Under the pieces are notes generated by a model. That model was not told the origin of the DNA. It did not search any database and saw only the letters and a list, made by a program, of their open reading frames with translations. Below, piece after piece: positions 49,020 to 55,144 of a stretch of 55,144 nucleotides of DNA. The stretch covers positions 1-55,144 of the forward strand of contig NZ_LLXT01000092.1 in NCBI RefSeq assembly GCF_001431625.1. The letters run 5' to 3'. Position 1 is the stretch's first letter. Every line of letters begins with the position of its first letter. This stretch comes from Stenotrophomonas geniculata ATCC 19374 = JCM 13324. GTDB taxonomy: Bacteria > Pseudomonadota > Gammaproteobacteria > Xanthomonadales > Xanthomonadaceae. The translations under genes were made by a program, and so were the position numbers.

Positions 49020-51205
49020 AGATCATTTGCCTGACCGCTGCCCTGGGGGCAGCGCTGGGATCGACCGCGCAGGCGGCCGACCTGCAATTCGACGGCCGCC
49101 ATGCGCGTGCCGAAGCCGCTGCCAACGGCAGCTTCATACTTCATGCGCCGAAAGGTGAGGTGCGTATCGCGCCCATGCCGATGCGCAGCCAGACCGGCAG
49201 CGTGATGTTCGACGCGCTGTTCGCGCTGGCCCAGCAGGAAATGGACCAGGACCGTGTGGACGCGATTCGCGATCCTGCGTTCGACGAAGGCCGGCCGGTG
49301 CCGTGCGAGTGCTTCCAGACCGGCGCGCGCTGGCCCTATGTGTGGACCCGCGATGTCAGCTTCGCCGCCGATCTGGCGCTGGCGCGGCTGGACCCGCAAC
49401 GCACCCGGCAGTCGCTGCAGTTCAAGCTGTCGGCGGCCCGAGATGGTCACACGCCCGGCCTGTTCGTGGCGCAGGACACCGGGTCCGGCGGCAGCTGGCC
49501 GATCAGCAGCGACCGCGTGGTGTGGTTCCTGGCCGCGCGCCACCTGCTGGATGATCCGGCGTTTGCCGATCAGGTCTGGCAGGCGCTGCAGGGCACGCTG
49601 GCCCAGGACCGCGCGATGGTGTTCGACGCGCAGGTGGGCCTGTACCGCGGCGAGACCTCGTTCCTGGACTGGCGCGAGCAGACCTATCCGGACTGGACCC
49701 GCGAGGACGTGCGCTTCATCGGTGATTCCTACGCGCTATCCACCAACGTACTGCACTACCAGGCGCTGCGCCTGGCCGAACGCCTGGCCGGCCAGCGCGG
49801 CGATGCCCGCGCGGACGAGTACAAGGCGTGGGCCGATGCGTTGGCGCAGCAGATCGATGCGCGCTTCTGGCGGGAGGACATGGGCCAGTACATGAGCTAC
49901 ATCGGCGAAGCGGCGCACCCGGTGCCGTACGCCAAGGTCGCTCTGCTGGGCCTGTCGCTGGGTATCCTGGCCGACGTGCTGCCGACCGGGCGTGCGCGCC
50001 GTGCGCTGGCGGCGTACCCGATCGGGCCGGCCGGCAGTCCGGTGGTCTGGCCGCAGGAAGGGCAGCAGCCGATCTATCACAACCGCGCCATCTGGCCGTT
50101 CGTCAGCGCCTATTCGCTGCGCGCGGCGCGCCAGCTGGATGATGTCCCGCGCATTGCCGCCGAGATCCGTTCGCTGATGCGCGGCGCCGCGCTGGCCGGT
50201 TCCAACATGGAAAACTACGAGCTTGTCAGCCAGGCCGTGCATGTGGACGAAGGCGCGCTGAGCGGGCCGGTGGTCAATTCCGAGCGCCAGCTGTGGTCGG
50301 TGGCCGGCTATCTGGCCATGGTCACCGAAGGCGTGTTCGGCGTGCAGGACGATGGCCGCGTGCAGCCCAAGCTGCCGGTCGCGCTGGTGCCGGAACTGTT
50401 CGGCACACATCCCCGTATCACGTTGGAAGCCAACGGCAAGCGCTATGTGCTGGAGCGCCCGCAGAACGTGGGCGATGGCCTGCTGGTGGCCGGCAGAACC
50501 ACCACGCGTGGCAGCACCACGACAGTGCAGCTGGTCGCCGCCCCGGCAGCAACCGGTTTCGCTGCCACGACTGCGGATGCCAACGTGCGTGCGCCGGCCA
50601 CGCCGGTTGCGCCGCAGGCCCCGCGCAAGGGCACGGGCTGGAACGTTCCGGTGGCAGCCGATCAGGTGCTGTGGAAGGACGGCAAGGCGGTCACCGCCAG
50701 CAACGGCGTGGCGCGCATCAACGACGATGGCCTGCAGCATTGCCTCAGCCTGACCCGGCGCGAAGGCACGTTGGAATCGCTGCACAGCCCGATGCTCTGC
50801 GTCGGTCCGCAGCAGGTGCTGAAGGGTGAGGAACGCTGGCAGTTCACCTCGGCCAAGGCCGGGCAGGTGCGCCTGCGCCTGCAGTACCGCAACCCGAACG
50901 GGCCGATCAACACCGGCGTCACGGCTGCAGTCAAGCAGCTGGTGCTGCAGTGCCCGGGCCAGCCTTTGCAGCGGCATACGGTTGCGATGCCGCACAGCGT
51001 GGCCGTGCAGGACTCGACCTCGGCAACGTTCGCCGTGCCCAAGGGGCCGTGCACGGTCGCGCTTGAAGAAGGCTTCAACATGAGCGCGCTGCAGCATTTC
51101 GCGCACTACACCGGCGGAAAGGGCGGGCGCGACGGCGTGCTCAACCAGGCGCAGGTGCAGGCGTTGAAGGTGACGCAGGTGGCGGCGGAAGAGGACGCAC
51201 GATGA
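49013..51205 (+). CDS. Six-hairpin (alpha/alpha)6 glycosidase-like protein, exported
   Basis: This 730-residue protein has a signal peptide ending TAQAA and an (alpha/alpha)6-barrel of the trehalase/GH15/GH63-like superfamily: ARWPYVWTRDVSFAADLALARL, GGSWPISSDRVVWFLAARHLL, VVWPQEGQQPIYHNRAIWPF. About 190 further C-terminal residues look like an extra beta domain after an Ala/Pro linker. Specific activity is not known; maltodextrin context suggests a debranching or glucoamylase-like role. The ATG at 49013 gives a clean signal peptide but lacks a good ribosome site. It overlaps the transporter start by 4 bases. Confidence 0.78.
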   Translation: MLKIICLTAALGAALGSTAQAADLQFDGRHARAEAAANGSFILHAPKGEVRIAPMPMRSQTGSVMFDALFALAQQEMDQDRVDAIRDPAFDEGRPVPCECFQTGARWPYVWTRDVSFAADLALARLDPQRTRQSLQFKLSAARDGHTPGLFVAQDTGSGGSWPISSDRVVWFLAARHLLDDPAFADQVWQALQGTLAQDRAMVFDAQVGLYRGETSFLDWREQTYPDWTREDVRFIGDSYALSTNVLHYQALRLAERLAGQRGDARADEYKAWADALAQQIDARFWREDMGQYMSYIGEAAHPVPYAKVALLGLSLGILADVLPTGRARRALAAYPIGPAGSPVVWPQEGQQPIYHNRAIWPFVSAYSLRAARQLDDVPRIAAEIRSLMRGAALAGSNMENYELVSQAVHVDEGALSGPVVNSERQLWSVAGYLAMVTEGVFGVQDDGRVQPKLPVALVPELFGTHPRITLEANGKRYVLERPQNVGDGLLVAGRTTTRGSTTTVQLVAAPAATGFAATTADANVRAPATPVAPQAPRKGTGWNVPVAADQVLWKDGKAVTASNGVARINDDGLQHCLSLTRREGTLESLHSPMLCVGPQQVLKGEERWQFTSAKAGQVRLRLQYRNPNGPINTGVTAAVKQLVLQCPGQPLQRHTVAMPHSVAVQDSTSATFAVPKGPCTVALEEGFNMSALQHFAHYTGGKGGRDGVLNQAQVQALKVTQVAAEEDAR

Positions 51206-52689
51206 ATCGTCCCGCCAAGCCACAACTGTCGTTCTGGCAGATCTGGAACATGTGTTTCGGCTTCCTCGGCATCCAGTTCGGATTCGCCCTGCAGAACGCC
51301 AACGCCAGCCGCATCTTCGAGACGCTGGGCGCGGACATCGACGCGGTACCTGGATTGTGGATCGCCGCGCCGCTGACCGGCCTGCTGGTGCAGCCGGTGA
51401 TCGGTTACCTGTCCGACCGCACCTGGACCCGCTGGGGGCGCCGTCGTCCATACTTCATGATCGGTGCGGTGCTGACCACGCTGGCCCTGCTGGTGATGCC
51501 GAATTCGCCAACGCTGTGGATCGCCGCCGGTACGCTGTGGGTGCTGGATGCCTCGATCAACGTATCGATGGAGCCATTCCGCGCCTTCGTCGGCGACCAG
51601 CTGGCGCCACGCCAGCGCCCCACCGGCTATGCCATGCAGAGCTTCTTCATCGGCGTGGGCGCCATCGTCGCCAGCTTCCTGCCGTTCATCCTGGCCCACT
51701 TCGGCGTCGCCAATACGGCCGCCGCAGGTGAAGTGCCGGACACCGTGCGCTATGCGTTCTACTTCGGCGCGGTGGTGCTGCTGGCGGCGATCACCTGGAC
51801 GGTGGTCAGCACCCGCGAATATTCACCGGCGGAGCTGGCCGGGTTCGATGATGCCGAGCCGCCGGCACATTACGCGGCGGCGACGATCAGCGGTCCGGCG
51901 CCCTGGACGCAGGTGGCCGTATGGCTGGGGCTGGGCGTGCTGCTGGCGCTGCTGATCGCGTGGCGGCAGGGCGACCGGATGCTGTACGTGCTGGCCGGCC
52001 TGTGTGCCGGCTACGGCCTGCTGCTGGCCGTGGCCCGCGCGTTGCCTGGCACGCATATGCTGGCCGCCATCGTGGGCGACCTGCGGGCGATGCCGGTCAC
52101 GATGCGGCGGCTGGCCTGGGTGCAGTTCTTCTCGTGGTTCGCGCTGTTCGCAATGTGGATCTACACCACTGCCGCAGTGGCCGGTGTCCACTTCGGTTCG
52201 GACGACCCGAAGATGGCGGCCTACAACGAGGGCGCCAACTGGGTGGGCGTACTGTTCGGCGCCTACAACGGCTTCGCTGCGCTGGCCGCGGTACTGATTC
52301 CACCGATGGTGCGTGCCATCGGCCTGCGCTGGAGCCACCTGCTCAACCTGTGGTTGGGTGGCGCCGGTCTGGTCTCGCTGATGTTCATCCGCGACCCGCA
52401 CTGGCTGCTGCTGTCGATGGTCGGCGTCGGCTTCGCCTGGGCGTCGATCCTCTCACTGCCCTACGCACTGCTGTCCGACAGCGTGCCGGCGTCGAAGATG
52501 GGCGTGTACATGGGCATCTTCAATTTCTTCATCGTGATCCCGCAGCTGGTCGCGGCCAGCGCGCTCGGTTTTGCCCTGCGCGCCTGGCTGGGTGGTCAAC
52601 CGATGCATGTGCTGGTGCTGGGCGGCTGCAGCCTGTTCGTCGCCGGCCTGTGCGTGCTGCGGGTTCCGTCCCGTCCGGAGGTGGTGTGA
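51202..52689 (+). CDS. SLC45/GPH-like sugar transporter (MFS)
   Basis: This 495-residue membrane protein has about 12 helices and begins LSFWQIWNMCFGFLGIQFGFALQNANASRIFETLGA, typical of bacterial SLC45-like disaccharide carriers. The loop after helix 2 has SDRTWTRWGRRRPYFMIGA. It likely brings maltose or maltodextrin across the inner membrane with protons. It overlaps its upstream partner by 4 bases and the amylase start by one base (TGATG), so all three are translated together. Confidence 0.9.
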   Translation: MNRPAKPQLSFWQIWNMCFGFLGIQFGFALQNANASRIFETLGADIDAVPGLWIAAPLTGLLVQPVIGYLSDRTWTRWGRRRPYFMIGAVLTTLALLVMPNSPTLWIAAGTLWVLDASINVSMEPFRAFVGDQLAPRQRPTGYAMQSFFIGVGAIVASFLPFILAHFGVANTAAAGEVPDTVRYAFYFGAVVLLAAITWTVVSTREYSPAELAGFDDAEPPAHYAAATISGPAPWTQVAVWLGLGVLLALLIAWRQGDRMLYVLAGLCAGYGLLLAVARALPGTHMLAAIVGDLRAMPVTMRRLAWVQFFSWFALFAMWIYTTAAVAGVHFGSDDPKMAAYNEGANWVGVLFGAYNGFAALAAVLIPPMVRAIGLRWSHLLNLWLGGAGLVSLMFIRDPHWLLLSMVGVGFAWASILSLPYALLSDSVPASKMGVYMGIFNFFIVIPQLVAASALGFALRAWLGGQPMHVLVLGGCSLFVAGLCVLRVPSRPEVV

Positions 52690-54401
52690 TGCGTGGTGTG
52701 CTGTCTGTTGCTGTTTCCCTGGTGCTGGCTGGTCAGGCGGTGGCCGCGCCGCGTCCGGACTACGTCGGTACCACCGAACCGTTCGCCAGTGATGCGGTGT
52801 ATTTCGTGGTCACCGACCGCTTCGTCAACGGCGATCCGTCCAACGATCACCGCGACCAGGGCGGCAAGCACCGCACCTTCGATATCCCGGTGCCGTGCCC
52901 GGACAAGGTGGACGGCAACATCGGTTACCTCGGTGGTGATTTCCGCGGCGTGCTCGACAATGCGCAGTACATCCGCAATCTGGGGTTCGGCGCGGTGTGG
53001 ATCACGCCGATCGTGGACAACCCGGACGAAGCCTTTACCGGCAGCAAGCCGATCAGCTGCACCAGCACGCTGACCGACCGTGGCAAGACCGGCTACCACG
53101 GCTACTGGGGCATCAATTTCTACAAACTCGATGAACACCTGCCCAGCAAGGACCTGGACTTTGCCGGATTGACCAAGGGCCTGCACGGTGCTGGCTTGAA
53201 GGTGGTGCTGGATATCGTGGGCAACCACGGTTCGCCGGCCTGGACCATGCCGACGCGGCAGCCACAGTTCGGCCAGATCTTCGACCGGGATGGAAAACTG
53301 ATTGCCGACCACCAGAACCTGCCCCCGCAGAAACTGGATCCGAAGCACAACCCGCTGCACGCGTTCTACAACAACGTTGGTCCGGTCGACAGCAAGGATG
53401 GCTCGATCTTCGATGGCAACCTGGCCGAGCTGTCCGACTTCAACCAGGACAATCCGGCGGTGATGGAGTACCTGGTCGGCGCCTACCTGCAGTGGACCGC
53501 GCAGGGCGTGGACGCGTTGCGCATCGACACCATCGGTTGGCTGCCGCACCCGTGGTGGCATGAATTCGTCAAGCGCATCCGCGCCGAGCATCCGGGCATG
53601 TTCATGTTTGGCGAAGCCTTCGACTACAACGCGGCGACCATTGCCGAGCACACCTGGCCGGCCAACGCCAATGTCAGCGTGCTCGACTTCCCGCTGCGCG
53701 GTGCACTGGAGCAGACCTTCGGCACCGCCGGCAAGGGCTTTGAAACGCTGGCCGAGCCGCTGCACCTGAGCGGGGGGCCGTACGCCAACCCGTACGAGCT
53801 GATGAGCTTCTACGACAACCACGACATGCCGCGCCTGCAGGCCAGCGACAGCGGTTTCATCGATGCGCACAACTGGCTGTTCACCGCGCGCGGCATTCCG
53901 GTGGTCTATTACGGCTCGGAGACCGGTTTCATGCGTGGCCGCGCCGAGCACGCCGGCAACCGCGCCTACTTCGGCCAGCCGCGTGTGGATGCGGCGCCGA
54001 AGAGCCCCATCTTCGCGCCGCTGCAGCGTATCGCGCGACTGCGTGAAGCCACCCCGGCGCTGCAGCGCGGCCTGCAGGTGAACGAGCGCCTGCAGGGTGA
54101 TGAGGCGGTGTTCTTCCGTGTGCTGCAGCAGGGCGAGGTGGCGCAGACCGCGCTGGTGCTGCTGAACAAGGGCGACCAGGCCAGGAGCTTCACCGTGGCG
54201 CGTTACGTCCAGGCTGGCCGCTGGCGTGATGCGCTGGACGGCGGTTCGTTGCAGGTGGATGCCTCCCTGAAGGCCGAAGTGCCTGCGCATGGCGTGAAGG
54301 TGTACGTGCTGGATGCCGCCGTGCAGCAGCCAGCGCTGCAGGTCGAGCTGGACAAGGCGATGACCGACCAGAAGGCTCGGGACCAGCGTCTGGGACGGTG
54401 A
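52689..54401 (+). CDS. GH13 alpha-amylase-type enzyme, periplasmic
   Basis: This 570-residue exported enzyme has a signal peptide ending GQAVAA. The GH13 catalytic residues are D280 (ALRIDTIGW), E309 (MFGEAFD) and D379 (FYDNHDM), and it shows DAVYFVVTDRFVNGDPSND at the start of the barrel, as in cyclomaltodextrin-type amylases. It would cut maltodextrins or starch fragments in the periplasm. A beta domain closes the protein; the last 20 residues are charged and helical. The frame is open upstream only as a shadow of the transporter gene. Confidence 0.92.
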   Translation: MRGVLSVAVSLVLAGQAVAAPRPDYVGTTEPFASDAVYFVVTDRFVNGDPSNDHRDQGGKHRTFDIPVPCPDKVDGNIGYLGGDFRGVLDNAQYIRNLGFGAVWITPIVDNPDEAFTGSKPISCTSTLTDRGKTGYHGYWGINFYKLDEHLPSKDLDFAGLTKGLHGAGLKVVLDIVGNHGSPAWTMPTRQPQFGQIFDRDGKLIADHQNLPPQKLDPKHNPLHAFYNNVGPVDSKDGSIFDGNLAELSDFNQDNPAVMEYLVGAYLQWTAQGVDALRIDTIGWLPHPWWHEFVKRIRAEHPGMFMFGEAFDYNAATIAEHTWPANANVSVLDFPLRGALEQTFGTAGKGFETLAEPLHLSGGPYANPYELMSFYDNHDMPRLQASDSGFIDAHNWLFTARGIPVVYYGSETGFMRGRAEHAGNRAYFGQPRVDAAPKSPIFAPLQRIARLREATPALQRGLQVNERLQGDEAVFFRVLQQGEVAQTALVLLNKGDQARSFTVARYVQAGRWRDALDGGSLQVDASLKAEVPAHGVKVYVLDAAVQQPALQVELDKAMTDQKARDQRLGR

Positions 54402-54402
54402 G

Positions 54403-54495
54403 GGCGCCGCCGGGCATGGCCCGGCGCTACCGCTCTGGTGGGTGCCAACCTCGGTTGGCACGCTCTTCGAGCAGTCGAGCAGGCTCGACCCTACA
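54403..54495. repeat. Three REPs in a row
   Basis: CGCCGGGCATGGCCCGGCGC (54406-54428), GTGCCAACCTCGGTTGGCAC (54442-54461) and CGAGCAGTCGAGCAGGCTCG (about 54469-54488) are three hairpins with GTAG-type edges. They close the maltodextrin operon and precede the SseB-like gene. Confidence 0.8.
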
Positions 54496-54526
54496 ATAGG
54501 CCCCCCTCACGCCCTGCCGTACCGCC

Positions 54527-54913
54527 ATGACCGACCTCGCCCCGCAGACCCCGATCGAAACCCTGCTGAAGGCGGCGATGGACGGGGCGGTGCCGATCCG
54601 CGCCTTCATGGAGGCCTTCGTCGCTTCCGAGGTAGTGCTGCTGACCGGCAGCCTGGTCACGCCCGACGGCAGCGGCTTCGACCCGCTGCTGTTCGACAAG
54701 CAGGGCATCCTGCACGTGGCCGTGTTCACCGATCCATCGCGGGTGGGCATCTACAGCCAGCAGGCCCAACACCAGATCCGCTGGTTGATGCTGGACGTTC
54801 TCCGCCGCGTGCCGGGGGGCTACGGCGTGGTGATCAACCCAGGCACTCCGCTGGGCTTCGAGATCTCGCCCAGCGGCGTCGGCGAGATCCTGAAGGACTT
54901 CGCGCAGGGCTGA
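54527..54913 (+). CDS. SseB-family protein
   Basis: This 128-residue cytoplasmic protein has the SseB-like pattern: IETLLKAAMDGAVPIRAFMEAFVASEVVLLTG, DPLLFDKQGILHVAVFTDPSRV, and INPGTPLGFEISPSGVGEIL. The chromosomal members of this family have no assigned function and are unrelated to the Salmonella secretion filament in role. It is not linked to the maltodextrin genes by spacing, since REPs separate them. Confidence 0.78.
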   Translation: MTDLAPQTPIETLLKAAMDGAVPIRAFMEAFVASEVVLLTGSLVTPDGSGFDPLLFDKQGILHVAVFTDPSRVGIYSQQAQHQIRWLMLDVLRRVPGGYGVVINPGTPLGFEISPSGVGEILKDFAQG

Positions 54914-54956
54914 GTTGCCGCCTGCGGCTCCTGTAGAGTCGAGATCCTATGTTCGT

Positions 54957-54985
54957 GGTCAAGCCTGCTGGAAGCAGGCTTGACC
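54957..54985. terminator. Hairpin at the end of the IS110-like gene
   Basis: GGTCAAGCCTGC and GCAGGCTTGACC form a perfect 12-bp stem with a five-base loop, overlapping the transposase stop. Confidence 0.65.
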
Positions 54986-55144
54986 CACCTTCAGCATGGC
55001 CGGATCGAAGTCTCGGCCGCTTTTGAACACGCCCCAGGCGATCCTGGCCAGCTTCCTTGCCAGAATGTTGAAGACGGCGGTGCTGGGGTGACCGCGTTTT
55101 GCCAGCTCGTCGTAGAGCGGTTGCCCCCGGCGACACCGCTTGAG
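54959..55144 (-). CDS. IS110-like transposase, C-terminal part, cut by window edge
   Basis: The last 61 codons of a leftward gene are visible and no stop occurs before the window end. The pattern PLYDELAKRGHPS, then ARKLARIAWGVFKSGRDFDP resembles the C-terminus of IS116/IS110/IS902 transposases. The HHH/DEDD catalytic part would lie outside the window, so I cannot say whether the element is complete. IS110 elements lack ordinary terminal inverted repeats. Confidence 0.6.
   Translation of the reverse strand, partial: LKRCRRGQPLYDELAKRGHPSTAVFNILARKLARIAWGVFKSGRDFDPAMLKVGQACFQQA

Overview
The window looks like the chromosome of a Stenotrophomonas species, probably of the S. maltophilia group. 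The evidence is high GC content, dense GTAG-type palindromic REPs (SMAG family) in many intergenic gaps, and several Xanthomonadaceae-type genes: a fused aspartokinase/diaminopimelate decarboxylase, the MurD2-MurL route to D-glutamate, and TonB-linked carbohydrate use. I see no rRNA, tRNA or CRISPR array. Most of it is ordinary chromosome. Mobile DNA is limited to REPs, one broken REP-associated transposase, and the end of an IS110-like transposase at the right edge.

Layout. 0.2-2.4 kb: a repeat island, then murU-amgK (cell-wall sugar salvage) and a small membrane protein. 2.5-7.3 kb: M20 peptidase, HHH protein, two L,D-transpeptidases and a HutD-like protein. 7.4-19.9 kb: a large leftward iron-acquisition block. 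It holds three units, each headed by a candidate Fur box: (a) a small membrane protein and a Fiu/PiuA-like receptor, followed by a terminator and then sel1 and piuC; (b) a second small membrane protein with a CirA/FepA-like receptor; (c) PepSY, DUF2271, DUF4198, ApbE and a membrane-anchored flavoreductase resembling the C-terminal half of PiuB. 20-27 kb: sufR-sufB-sufC-sufD-sufS, then an inserted RAYT/REP block, then a GNAT gene and a Rieske ferredoxin. 27-33.5 kb: SET methyltransferase, PfpI-like protein, small envelope proteins, an HU variant, an OsmC protein and two tandem PhzF paralogs. 33.5-39 kb: lysAC, murL and murD2. 39-41.7 kb: SMI1/KNR4 protein, dienelactone hydrolase and ispB. 41.8-54.4 kb: a maltodextrin locus with a GH13 alpha-glucosidase, TonB receptor, GH97, six-hairpin glycosidase, SLC45-like transporter and GH13 amylase. 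54.5 kb to the end: SseB-like protein and the IS110 end.

How the genes work together. The iron block would take ferric catechol-type siderophores through two receptors, pass electrons through the flavin and PepSY proteins, and feed the neighbouring Suf Fe-S assembly operon. The maltodextrin locus would import oligosaccharides through the TonB receptor, trim them in the periplasm (amylase, GH97, six-hairpin enzyme), move them inward with the transporter and finish with the cytoplasmic GH13 enzyme. The same palindrome, TGnATACGTATnCA, lies in all three of its control regions. Peptidoglycan is a recurring theme: murU/amgK, two L,D-transpeptidases, and murD2/murL.

The least explained observations are the two Fur-headed small membrane proteins paired with TonB receptors, an ApbE flavin transferase with no obvious substrate beside it, and a RAYT gene broken by one in-frame TGA placed between its two catalytic motifs.
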